This document shows, piece by piece, positions 42,374 through 50,347 of a stretch of 64,000 nucleotides of DNA. The position numbers and the translations under genes are program-made. The notes under the pieces are model-generated. The model saw only the letters and a list, made by a program, of their open reading frames with translations, was not told where the DNA came from and did no database searches. Location: positions 1 through 64,000 of the forward strand of contig CAMART010000016.1 in assembly GCA_945860705.1 (NCBI GenBank). The letters are read 5' to 3'. This DNA comes from Chitinophaga pinensis. GTDB lineage: Bacteria; Bacteroidota; Bacteroidia; Chitinophagales; CAMDFR01. Positions within the stretch are counted from its first letter, which is position 1, and each line of letters begins with the position of its first letter.

Positions 42374-45271
42374 TTAAATAAGTTTCCATTTAATTAAAAA
42401 CAAAGGTTCTTCATTCAAATTTTGCTGTAATCGTTGCTCAATCTGGTCTATTAACTTGTCTTTGTTTTGTTCTATTTCTTTGGCTGCACCATCATATTCT
42501 TTCCATGCAGTATCTCTTTCATTTTCTAACTTCTTACGTTGTTTTTCAAGTTTTAATTTATCAGGCAAATTGGGAGCTAATCGTGATTGCTTCTTTACTT
42601 CCTTAATTTCAAAATCTAAATCTTTAAGAGTTACTTTTAAGGAGTTTCTGCGGTCTTCGCCCCAATGGTCTAATTTTTCTAATTCGTTTTCAAAATATAC
42701 AGCATTGCGTTGTCCAATTTCATCTAATGTGCTTAAACGATGTGTACGAATTTGCTCTGCTAATTTTAGAGAAACGCTTAATGGAACTGCTATTGCTGAA
42801 TTATTGATGGTAGCTGGAATTGAAAAGAACCTTTCGCATTGGTGCTTATCTAATAAAGTCCCATTATCGGTGATACCACACAATTGGATAAACTCTTCTA
42901 ATTCAAAAGATGTAATACTTAATACATTGCCCATCATATAACCCGATTGACCAACAAAACCTTCAATGGCTGCAATATTTTTAGCTGTATTGGTATAATC
43001 GAAAACAAGTTCAATTTCTTCCAATTTAGTAGCCTTGCAAGTGTCAATAATTTTTTGAGCCAAAGGATGTCCTATTCGGTAAACATTAGCATCGTCTATA
43101 TTTTTACCAATACGATAAGGACCAGGATGTATTTTAACTTCGGGGAATGGATTGTTTAATAAACGAAAAGAATGTTCATCAGAAGAAAACTCAGCATTGG
43201 TTGCTAAAAAATATTGTGTGATGCTCCAAAGCCAAGTTTCGTATTTAGAAAGATACTCTTTACTCTCTTGTAGGTTTATGCGTAATTTTTCGTGTACTTC
43301 TTCATCAAAGTTTTCTAATAATTGCTCTCTTGTATGCTGCAAGGCGTTTGAGATATTGCCTTCTAATTCTGACCGTAATTCATTAAATGCAAAATCAATT
43401 TGCTCGGTAGTTCTGCAATCCTGATAAATTTTAGCAATTCTCTTTTCAAAGTCAATACCGTTTTCAATACTACCAAGCAATTCATCTCTTTTACCTAACA
43501 CATCATCACTTGCACCAAAAACAACATTAAAAAGTTTAAATTTTTCATCTAATAATTCATAAACTCTTACATCTGCTGCGTTTGCCTTATTTAAGAAATT
43601 AATAACTACCACATCATATTTTTGACCGTATCGGTGACATCTACCTATTCGTTGTTCAATACGCTGTGGGTTCCAAGGCATATCGTAATTGATAATCATT
43701 GAACAGAACTGCAAATTGATACCTTCTGCTGCTGCTTCAGTGGCAATCATTATAGTTGCTTCTTCTCTAAAATAATCAACTAAGGCTGCCCTCATGTCCG
43801 CACTACGTGAACCTGTTGCACGGTCTGTATCTTTGTATTTTGCTGCCCAAGTGGAATAAATTTCCCTTGATTTAGGGTCTGTGTTTGATCCGTTAAACAA
43901 AACCACTTTACCTGCATATCCTCTGGCTTCTAAAATATTGCGTAGGTATAATTGAGTTCTTGTGCTTTCTGTAAATATGATAGCCTTTTTTGGTGCTTCT
44001 AATCTGTCCATTTCTTTAAAACCCTTTTCAAGGGCTGTAAAGAGTTTTTCACCTTTAGAATTTTTGGTGATGGACTTAGCTAAGGTTTCAAATTCCTTTA
44101 GTGATTGTATTTCAGATTTTATGTTTTCTAAATCTTCACTTGTATAAACCTTTTCCTCTTTTACTTCTTCTTCATCTTCATCCCACTCGTCTTTTAATTC
44201 ATCAAAGGTTTCAAAATTATCGGCAATTATTTCTTCTGTGTTGGTTTCGTTGCTTTTGGAAATAATACCATTAAGTTTTGAACCTAATGCTTCCAAAGTG
44301 CCTGAAATTGCAAATGTTGAGGAGGCTAAAAGCCTTCTCAATATTAAAGTCATCAGTTTACGTTGGCTTGCAGGTAAGGCATAAAGATTTTCTGCTTGCA
44401 GATAATCTGTAACCATATCATACAACTTCTGTTCTTCATCAGTAGGATAAAATTCTTCAACCAATGCAATTCTGTTTGTATAACGGATATACTCTAAAAC
44501 TTGCCGTCTTAGTGTTCTTTTACAAATTGGCTTTAGTCTTTCTTTTAACTCTGTAAATGCTTCTGCATCTGCTGTGCTTGTTACTCTGCTGTATTGGGTC
44601 TTAAAACTTTTTAAATCGCCAAAAGAATAATCATCAATAATACTTACTAAACCATACAACTCTAATAAAGTGTTCTGCAATGGAGTAGCGGTTAAAAGAA
44701 TTTTAGGAGCTTCGTTTAGTGCATCCTTTATAGACTTGGCAATTTTGTTACCTGCCTTATATACATTCCTTAATCTGTGGGCTTCATCAATTACTGCTAA
44801 ATCCCAACCGATTGATTTTATATAAGGTTCTTTGGTTCTTGCAAACTGGTATGAACAAATGATTATTTCCGGCTGGTCGAATGGGTTTAAGTTTCCTTTT
44901 TTAACGCAATCATTGAATGATTTTGCTTCAAGAATAATTGATGAAAGGAAGAATTTATCTTGTAGTTCCTGTGACCACTGTTTACGAAGATTTGCAGGAG
45001 TAATGATGATTATTTTTCGTTTTCTTTCTGCCCACTTTTGGGAAATTACTAATGCAGCTTCAATTGTTTTACCCAAACCTACTTCATCGGCTAAAATAGC
45101 ACCTTTGGATAATGGAGAACGAAAAGCAAATAATGCTGCTTCAACCTGATGTGGGTTTAAATCTACTTGTGCATCTACTAAAGTAGAAGCCAGTTTTTGC
45201 ATACTGTCTGATGAACTACGTTTGGTAAGTTCGTATGCGAAGTATTTAGCGTGGTAAGGGGTAATGCTCAT
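42374..45271 (-). CDS. SNF2-family helicase (RapA/HepA or DrmD-like)
   Basis: The 965-residue SF2 ATPase has ADEVGLGKTIEAAL (61-74), AVIDEAHRLRN, LLTATPLQN, EGINLQFCSMIINYDMPWNPQR and IEQRIGRCHRYGQKYDVVVI. A C-terminal RapA-like region follows, with a coiled coil near the end. SNF2 proteins of this kind pair with methyltransferases in DISARM class 1 and related systems. Here it precedes a type III Mod-Res pair. It overlaps the small first gene by 4 bp. A translocase role on invading DNA is inferred. Confidence 0.9.
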   Translation of the reverse strand: MSITPYHAKYFAYELTKRSSSDSMQKLASTLVDAQVDLNPHQVEAALFAFRSPLSKGAILADEVGLGKTIEAALVISQKWAERKRKIIIITPANLRKQWSQELQDKFFLSSIILEAKSFNDCVKKGNLNPFDQPEIIICSYQFARTKEPYIKSIGWDLAVIDEAHRLRNVYKAGNKIAKSIKDALNEAPKILLTATPLQNTLLELYGLVSIIDDYSFGDLKSFKTQYSRVTSTADAEAFTELKERLKPICKRTLRRQVLEYIRYTNRIALVEEFYPTDEEQKLYDMVTDYLQAENLYALPASQRKLMTLILRRLLASSTFAISGTLEALGSKLNGIISKSNETNTEEIIADNFETFDELKDEWDEDEEEVKEEKVYTSEDLENIKSEIQSLKEFETLAKSITKNSKGEKLFTALEKGFKEMDRLEAPKKAIIFTESTRTQLYLRNILEARGYAGKVVLFNGSNTDPKSREIYSTWAAKYKDTDRATGSRSADMRAALVDYFREEATIMIATEAAAEGINLQFCSMIINYDMPWNPQRIEQRIGRCHRYGQKYDVVVINFLNKANAADVRVYELLDEKFKLFNVVFGASDDVLGKRDELLGSIENGIDFEKRIAKIYQDCRTTEQIDFAFNELRSELEGNISNALQHTREQLLENFDEEVHEKLRINLQESKEYLSKYETWLWSITQYFLATNAEFSSDEHSFRLLNNPFPEVKIHPGPYRIGKNIDDANVYRIGHPLAQKIIDTCKATKLEEIELVFDYTNTAKNIAAIEGFVGQSGYMMGNVLSITSFELEEFIQLCGITDNGTLLDKHQCERFFSIPATINNSAIAVPLSVSLKLAEQIRTHRLSTLDEIGQRNAVYFENELEKLDHWGEDRRNSLKVTLKDLDFEIKEVKKQSRLAPNLPDKLKLEKQRKKLENERDTAWKEYDGAAKEIEQNKDKLIDQIEQRLQQNLNEEPLFLIKWKLI

Positions 45272-45474
45272 TTCTTCTTATAGGTTTTAAGTACAAGTTT
45301 CAAGGCTTCTTCACCCTCCTTGCTATTGTTTATAAGTGGTAACACTTTTTTATTTACTCCATATATCATTGATAAAATATTACTATTAAATTCATGAATT
45401 GAATTAATAGAAATACCTGACTCTTCTGAATGAAGAATAGAATAATTAAAATATTCCTTGTTCTGAACTTCCAT
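45268..45474 (-). CDS. Hypothetical 68-aa protein, first gene of the defence operon
   Basis: The product is small and soluble (MEVQNKEYFNYSILHSEESG, ending KLVLKTYKKK). It overlaps the SNF2 gene by 4 bp, so translational coupling is very likely. No family was recognised. It could be a regulatory or adaptor subunit. The 1-kb repeat-rich region lies immediately upstream. Confidence 0.55.
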   Translation of the reverse strand: MEVQNKEYFNYSILHSEESGISINSIHEFNSNILSMIYGVNKKVLPLINNSKEGEEALKLVLKTYKKK

Positions 45475-45756
45475 AGGGTAAATTGAATTTCGAATATTGA
45501 CAAATATACAAAAAGAAATATTTAAATTTAATTTCAGAAAATTATTTTTTCAAAGAGAAAAGTATAACTATAATTGGAATATAAAAACTGAGCTGATACT
45601 CAGCTTCATCAGAAAATTGTTATAAATATTATTTACCATATACGATTGTGTATAATATATCAAAGAAGATTGATTTGAAAATTAGGATAAATATTGAGTA
45701 GCTTTATTATTTATTTGATGAACTATGCACATTTTTCTCAAAAAGAATCTTCAAAA

Positions 45757-45806
45757 ACGACCGTTTACGATCGTATACGTTCTTTTACGACTGTATACAA
45801 TCGTAA
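45757..45806. repeat. Five tandem 10-bp iterons
   Basis: Five consecutive units have an exact 10-bp period: ACGACCGTTT, ACGATCGTAT, ACGTTCTTTT, ACGACTGTAT and ACAATCGTAA. One helical turn per unit places protein-binding sites on one face of the DNA. Most units are near-palindromic around CGATCG. Confidence 0.7.
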
Positions 45807-45830
45807 TTTTATTTTTTACAATATACTATA

Positions 45831-45990
45831 AACCCAAATTAGCGATAGGATTTGAGTCCCGAAACTTCGGGACGAGAATTCTAGCGTGTTAGTTGGGTTA
45901 ATCCCGTATTAGTGTTTGTTTCAATAATTTTTAATTTATTGAAATACAAACACTTTGACGATTCAGTATTTCTAATGCTGAATATGGGAT
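45831..45990. other. Stacked inverted repeats, candidate structured RNA or REP-like DNA
   Basis: Stem 1, AACCCAA (45831-45837)/TTGGGTT (45893-45899), encloses the perfect hairpin GTCCCGAA-AC-TTCGGGAC (45856-45873). Stem 2, ATCCCGTATT (45901-45910)/AATATGGGAT (45981-45990), encloses a long stem (AGTGTTTGT...TTCAATAA, 45911-45927, with 45936-45954) and a third hairpin (45961-45983). No RT is adjacent. Function unknown. Confidence 0.55.
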
Positions 45991-46055
45991 AAAGAGAATT
46001 AATTCCATGTACAATTGTATAATGATTTAAATTATAAAATCATTAACAAGCATTT

Positions 46056-46095
46056 ACGATCGTTTACGCTTGTAAACAATCATAAGCAGTCGTTT
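46056..46095. repeat. Four tandem 10-bp iterons, second array
   Basis: The units ACGATCGTTT, ACGCTTGTAA, ACAATCATAA and GCAGTCGTTT are related to the array at 45757-45806 and have the same 10-bp period. Confidence 0.6.
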
Positions 46096-46195
46096 AACTC
46101 ATACTTTTAACACATTAAAATTACTTATAATTAATTCTTAGCTTTTGATATGTGACAAAAATGTATTGATGATTTGAAATAATCCTTTTTCACAC

Positions 46196-46312
46196 ATGAT
46201 AAAACTAGAAGATATTGATAAGATTATCAAATCTTTTATTATCGATAATGTGCGAAACGAATTATATGAATGACTTTTAAGTATAAATAAATATAAAGCC
46301 AGAATGGCTTAA
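46196..46312 (+). pseudogene. Short ORF with in-frame TGA, possibly decayed
   Basis: ATG opens a protein-like frame (MIKLEDIDKIIKSFIIDNVR) that meets TGA after 25 codons. It then continues in the same frame for 12 more sense codons (LLSINKYKARMA) to TAA. It could be the remnant of a small helical protein. No family evidence. Confidence 0.25.
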
Positions 46313-46502
46313 ATAAAAATGGAATAAAGAGGAATAAAGGATTTGATATGAAATTAAGATAAAGGATTGATAAATGAAACTATAAACACCAAGCACTAAT
46401 TAAATGGATAGTTTATCAATTAGCTAAAGAGTGCGTTAAGGCTAACTAGAACAATCATAAATTATTCAAAGCAATATGCAGTAATTAATCCTGCAATGTA
46501 GT

Positions 46503-46697
46503 TTAATTGTGCTTTATGCTTGATTTCAATTCTTCATTCTGCTTGTAATAATAATATGCAGTAAACCCCAATACAAATGTAATTCCCGCTAAAAGAATAA
46601 TAGTATTAGAATTGCTTCTACTTGCATTAGCTGCTTGTACGCTACTTAATTGTTCAATTGGCATCTTGCCAAAAAGTGTTTGCATTACTGGATCCAT
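46503..46697 (-). CDS. Small single-pass membrane protein, 64 aa
   Basis: The N-terminal half is polar (MDPVMQTLFGKMPIEQLSSV). One transmembrane helix follows (about residues 32-50, TIILLAGITFVLGFTAYYYY), then a charged tail. It overlaps the zinc-ribbon gene by 13 bp, so the two are co-expressed. Function unknown. Confidence 0.6.
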   Translation of the reverse strand: MDPVMQTLFGKMPIEQLSSVQAANASRSNSNTIILLAGITFVLGFTAYYYYKQNEELKSSIKHN

Positions 46698-47182
46698 GGT
46701 ATGTTTTTTTTATAAGTTAAAATAATATAGTCTTCGTAACCCCAAGCTATTGCATAAGGGCCATAGGTTAATACATTGAGTTCGGTGCCTGGCAATCGAA
46801 ATTTATGATCATAAACTCCGAAATCCAAACCCTTGTCAGTAAGATAATTCTTATATACTTTAAGGAATTGTTTATTCCCTAAAGTTGCTCCTATTAAATG
46901 GATATTTCCAACAAGAGGACTTGTTACAATTGCCGTATCTAACTGTTTGATCTCTTTAATCTCTAAAGTTTGCTCTGCTTTCTTTTTCTGTAATTGTTCA
47001 GCCTCCATCTTTTTTTTCTGGTTATGAAATTCATCTGCACAATGATCGCTACAATAAATTCGACTAAGGTTATTAGTCATAAATTCATGACCATCGTTAG
47101 GGCATTTACGGTAACGATGAGAAGTTCTATCCATCATATAGGCACCTTCTATCCTTTGGGTTAATAAGTTTTTTACATTCAT
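46685..47182 (-). CDS. Zinc-ribbon-like protein, 165 aa
   Basis: Cysteine pairs in YRKCPNDGHEFM and RIYCSDHCADEFHNQKKK form a likely treble-clef or zinc-ribbon site. A coiled-coil linker (KKKMEAEQLQKKKAEQ) and an alpha/beta C-terminus follow. A TAACTTTG box (minus strand, 47187-47194) sits so close to the ATG at 47182 that the true start may be the internal Met pair at 47137/47134. It is divergent from the MerR-like gene. A DNA-binding role in the integration module is inferred. Confidence 0.6.
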   Translation of the reverse strand: MNVKNLLTQRIEGAYMMDRTSHRYRKCPNDGHEFMTNNLSRIYCSDHCADEFHNQKKKMEAEQLQKKKAEQTLEIKEIKQLDTAIVTSPLVGNIHLIGATLGNKQFLKVYKNYLTDKGLDFGVYDHKFRLPGTELNVLTYGPYAIAWGYEDYIILTYKKNIPWIQ

Positions 47183-47186
47183 AGTA

Positions 47187-47214
47187 CAAAGTTAAATAAA
47201 AAACATTACATTTG
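47187..47214. promoter_or_regulatory. Divergent promoter pair
   Basis: A TAACTTTG on the minus strand (47187-47194) and a TACATTTG on the plus strand (47207-47214) both match TAnnTTTG, 12 bp apart. The two promoters must interfere and could be controlled by one regulator bound between them. Confidence 0.55.
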
Positions 47215-47249
47215 CGTAATCTTTTTTTAAACAGTTAATAAATTACATT

Positions 47250-48203
47250 ATGAATATTGAAATTTCAGAAGATCAAGTGCTAAGCATGATGAATACATTT
47301 GGTGTTTCTGTGAGTGATATTAACACGCTGTATCCTAGAATGATGGAACCATTGGCCAAACCATCAGAATTAAATTTAACAGCTAGAGAATTCTTCTACT
47401 GGTGCGATAAAGGAATAATTGATATACCAAAGTCAAAAGATGGACAAAGTCCTTGGAGCAGACTTAATTTGCTAGATGTTATATGGATCAGAATTGTAAA
47501 AGAATTAAGAAGATTTAATTTTCCATTTTCATCAATTGTTAAAATAAAAGAAGATTTGTTTCAAAATATATTTTTGAAATTAATAGTCTTAAATGACTCT
47601 CAATTGGAATCAATTACAAAAGATTTAATAGATGATAATATAAGAGATACATTTAATAGATTTATCAAACAAGCTAAAAAAGATCCAGATGCCATAAAAA
47701 AACTATTCAGTCCAATTGCTTGTCCAATGGGTTCTTTATTAGCAGATATATTAATTTTTAATCGCAATATTCACTTGCATATTTGTAAAATTGGTGAAGA
47801 TTTTCCAATAGTATTTGAAGGTTACTCACTACAACACACCTCTCAAGAAACATTAGATGCAGTTAAAGACCAAACACATCTGACTTTATGCCTAAATGAG
47901 TTAATTGCAGAATATTTGTTAGATGTTCAATGCGAAAAAATTAATATTGAATTTGGTTTAATTTCAGATAAAGAAATAGAAATACTAGAAGCAATTAGAA
48001 ACAAAGAAGTAACAGAAATTACTATTAAAAAAGATAATGATGAAAAATTAGTTTTTACTACAACTAAAAGAAGTGAACTAAAGTATGAAAATATTGAGAC
48101 ATTAAAGCGAATACTACGGATGAATGAGTTTGATGATGTAAGGGTAGTGCTAAGAAACAACAAACATATTTATTTAGAAAATAAGACAAGAAAAAAACTA
48201 TGA
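47250..48203 (+). CDS. MerR-like DNA-binding protein
   Basis: The 317-residue product has a helix-turn-helix resembling MerR family proteins between residues 44 and 105 (TAREFFYWCDKGIIDIPK, SRLNLLDVIWIRIVKELRRF, FPFSSIVKIKEDL). The long helical and beta C-terminus is unlike classical MerR sensors. It lies upstream of the recombinase on the same strand, so regulation of, or a directionality role in, element mobility is likely (inferred). Confidence 0.65.
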   Translation: MNIEISEDQVLSMMNTFGVSVSDINTLYPRMMEPLAKPSELNLTAREFFYWCDKGIIDIPKSKDGQSPWSRLNLLDVIWIRIVKELRRFNFPFSSIVKIKEDLFQNIFLKLIVLNDSQLESITKDLIDDNIRDTFNRFIKQAKKDPDAIKKLFSPIACPMGSLLADILIFNRNIHLHICKIGEDFPIVFEGYSLQHTSQETLDAVKDQTHLTLCLNELIAEYLLDVQCEKINIEFGLISDKEIEILEAIRNKEVTEITIKKDNDEKLVFTTTKRSELKYENIETLKRILRMNEFDDVRVVLRNNKHIYLENKTRKKL

Positions 48204-48278
48204 CCCCATAAAACGGCTCATTTATTATCAATTATTAAAACCCAATAAAATGGCTTTTAGTTGCAACAAGGCAACTTA

Positions 48279-48479
48279 ATGTTAACAGTAAAACAATGTA
48301 GAGAAATTTTAAACAAAGAAGCGGCAGGATTAACAGATGCAGATATCATTCTAATCAGAGATTGGCTTTCTGATTTAGCAGATATGCTGATTGAAACATC
48401 CTCAAAAACTAAAACAGTAAACAAAAAACAAACAAATGACAAAAAGAGCTATTATTTATACCCGCGTTTCAACAGATGA
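48279..48479 (+). CDS. Small helical protein upstream of the recombinase, 66 aa
   Basis: The ATG at 48279 is preferred (the frame to 48261 needs TTG). The product has MLTVKQCREILNKEAAGLTD and ADIILIRDWLSDLADMLIET, typical helical pairs. Its 3' end overlaps the recombinase start by 44 bp in another frame, so translation is probably coupled. It may be a recombination accessory or partner protein. Small genes in this position are common in Bacteroidota elements. Confidence 0.55.
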   Translation: MLTVKQCREILNKEAAGLTDADIILIRDWLSDLADMLIETSSKTKTVNKKQTNDKKSYYLYPRFNR

Positions 48480-50004
48480 GCAGAACAACGGTTATAGTCC
48501 CGCTGATCAAAAAGATAAATTATATCGCTATTGCGAAAATAATGGAATAGAAGTGGTTGGCTTTTATCATGATGATGAAAGCGGAAAGTCTTTTAATAGA
48601 CCTGAATGGAAAAAGATCATGTCTTTCATTCAAAAGAATAAAAACATGGTAGATTATATCTACTTTCTAAAATGGGATCGTTTCTCCAGAAATGCACCTG
48701 AAGCTTATGCAGAATTGGGTAAACTCAAAAAACTAAATGTAGAAGCTAGAGCTATGGAGCAACCATTGGATTTAGATATACCAGAACAAAAAGTCATGCT
48801 AGCTATTTACCTAACTGCTCCCGAAGTGGATAATGATAGAAGAGCCTTAAATATTTTTCATGGAATAAGAAGAGGTAAAAAAGAAGGAAGATGGCTGGGT
48901 GCTTGTCCTCGAGGTTATAAAAATACTCGTAATGAAAATAATCGCCCAATTATTGCTCCTGAAGGTGGAACCCAAGAAAAACTGGTGAAGCAGGCTTTTA
49001 AAGAATTTGCAACTGGCATATATAGCATGGAGGAACTACGTCTCAAATTATATAAGATGGGTTTGAAATGTGCCAGTAACTCGTTTTGGCGGCTCCTACG
49101 AAATAAAGCATATATTGGAAAGGTATTAGTTCCTGCATATAAAAATGAACCTGAGGTTTGGATTGATGGCAAGCATATTCCGCTCATAGATGAAGCCATA
49201 TTTTACAAAGTACAAAGCTTATTGGCTGACAGGAGAAAAAAAGTGCCTACTAGTTTTAAAACGGTAAGAGATGAATTTCCTTTACGTGGGCATTTAATAT
49301 GTCCTCAATGTGCTAAACCACTCACTGCTTCATTTTCTAAAGGAAAAATGGGTATACGTTATCCGTATTATCATTGCTCAAAAGGATGCAAAGAAAGACA
49401 AAAGGCAAGTATCATAAATAATGCTTTTTTAGAGTTACTGCATACCATACAATTTAAACCAGAAACTTTAAAATTATTTTCAGCTATTGTTAAAGATAAT
49501 TTGAAGAAAAATAACCAGGACGGGAAAGCAGAAATGGACTCTGTTCATAAGGAAATACTCAAACAAAAACAAAGACTTGAAAATGCAAAATCAATCATGC
49601 TCGATGGTGAAATTAGCGCCATCGAATTTAAAGAAATGCGCTATGTAATTGAAGAAAAGATTACTCAACTCACTTGCGATTTAAGCAATATCAGTTCTGG
49701 GATGCGGAATTTGGATGATAAGATTGATGAAGTCGTCGAACTCTTAATTGAACTCGAAAAGACTTATCTGCAAAGGGATACAGTCACCAAGCAACATATA
49801 GTGAGTTCGATATTTCCCGCTAAGTTGGTTTTCGAAAATAAAAAAGTTCGAACTCTCGAAATGAACAAAGTACTATCGCTAATAAGCAGTATTGACAAAG
49901 GTTTCAAGGAAAACAAAAAAATAAAGCACACCGAATTTGGCGTGCTTCTCCATAGAGTGGAGCCGGTGGGAGTCGAACCCACGTCCGGACAAAGCGAATC
50001 ATAG
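48436..50004 (+). CDS. Large serine recombinase (integrase) of the island
   Basis: The N-terminal resolvase domain has catalytic Ser12 (IIYTRVSTDEQNNGYS), KWDRFSRNAPEAY and the E-helix region. A recombinase DNA-binding domain, a zinc ribbon (LICPQCAKPL...YPYYHCSKGCKE) and a coiled coil follow. It has 522 residues and all parts are intact. The last about 25 codons lie in the tmRNA terminator and tmRNA 3' end, and the stop codon is supplied by ssrA sequence. This shows the element inserted at ssrA. It is convergent with and overlaps the tmRNA. Confidence 0.93.
   Translation: MTKRAIIYTRVSTDEQNNGYSPADQKDKLYRYCENNGIEVVGFYHDDESGKSFNRPEWKKIMSFIQKNKNMVDYIYFLKWDRFSRNAPEAYAELGKLKKLNVEARAMEQPLDLDIPEQKVMLAIYLTAPEVDNDRRALNIFHGIRRGKKEGRWLGACPRGYKNTRNENNRPIIAPEGGTQEKLVKQAFKEFATGIYSMEELRLKLYKMGLKCASNSFWRLLRNKAYIGKVLVPAYKNEPEVWIDGKHIPLIDEAIFYKVQSLLADRRKKVPTSFKTVRDEFPLRGHLICPQCAKPLTASFSKGKMGIRYPYYHCSKGCKERQKASIINNAFLELLHTIQFKPETLKLFSAIVKDNLKKNNQDGKAEMDSVHKEILKQKQRLENAKSIMLDGEISAIEFKEMRYVIEEKITQLTCDLSNISSGMRNLDDKIDEVVELLIELEKTYLQRDTVTKQHIVSSIFPAKLVFENKKVRTLEMNKVLSLISSIDKGFKENKKIKHTEFGVLLHRVEPVGVEPTSGQSES
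49924..49947 (-). terminator. Terminator of the tmRNA, inside the recombinase gene
   Basis: On the minus strand AAGCACGCC pairs with GGTGTGCTT (9 bp, one G-U pair) around AAATTC and is followed by TATTTTTTTG. It starts 10 nt after the tmRNA 3' end and overlaps the recombinase coding sequence on the other strand. Confidence 0.8.
49948..49990. other. Attachment site (island/chromosome junction) at the ssrA 3' end
   Basis: The integrase gene and the ssrA 3' end meet here. The T-arm and acceptor sequence (GGTGGGAGTCGAACCC) is the likely target. The exact core cannot be fixed because the other junction is not in the window. Confidence 0.6.
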
Positions 50005-50319
50005 CCTACTACATGTTTAGATTGTACTTATTTTTCGAGTATTACAAGGAGTCCAATCATACCAAATAATACTTTATCCTTTTCATCTCGAATATCTGTC
50101 AAGGCTCCAGATTTTCTATCCTGATTTGATTATGCTTAGCTACCACCCTACAGGCTCGAACAGCAGGAAGCAAAGGCACTTAATTCCTTGAATTAAGCAG
50201 CCAAGGCGTAGTTAGACTCGCCGTATAAAAAGTGTTGAAAGTTGATTTTAAAGAGCCATACCTACAACGCTCTACATGCAAACTATAAAACTACCTTCCC
50301 GTCAATTCCGGGCGGCCCC
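49958..50319 (-). ncRNA. ssrA: tmRNA (transfer-messenger RNA)
   Basis: The 5' GGGGCCG (from 50319) pairs with the 3' CGGCTCC (to 49959), with discriminator A at 49958. The T-arm reads GTGGGTTCGACTCCCAC and the encoded CCA is absent. The mRNA part encodes GESNYALAA then TAA (minus strand, codons GGC GAG TCT AAC TAC GCC TTG GCT GCT), a Bacteroidota-type proteolysis tag. It rescues stalled ribosomes together with SmpB. The gene remains intact after integration. Confidence 0.95.
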
Positions 50320-50347
50320 AATATGATCAATGAACTATTATTTATTA

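Larger units (their letters stand above)
45475..46502. other. 1-kb gene-poor, repeat-rich region
   Basis: No long gene is present. The region contains 10-bp iteron arrays (45757-45806 and 46056-46095, with single related units near 45642-45651 and 46011-46020) and a dense set of stem-loops (45831-45990). It also has a TTGATAA/TTATCAA inverted repeat (46215-46230) and a short decayed ORF (46196-46312). It separates the defence operon from the integration module and must hold the promoter of that operon. A replication or transfer origin, or a regulatory hub, is possible. Confidence 0.6.

Noticed and set aside
42456-42941. 161-codon ORF antisense to the SNF2 helicase
   Set aside because: This is the longest shadow frame, but the SNF2 reading on the other strand is continuous and matches known motifs. 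The antisense product is low-complexity and Ser/Leu-rich.
45831-45899. Possible tRNA on the minus strand (AACCCAA/TTGGGTT acceptor-like stem)
   Set aside because: No 7-nt anticodon loop or proper T-arm could be formed. The internal hairpin has a 2-nt loop.
45757-46095. The iterons as a degenerate CRISPR array
   Set aside because: The units are 10 bp and directly adjacent, with no spacers.
1-49957. Second copy of the ssrA 3' end marking the left island border
   Set aside because: No match to GGTGGGAGTCGAACCC was seen in this interval, so the left border is taken to be outside the window or lost.
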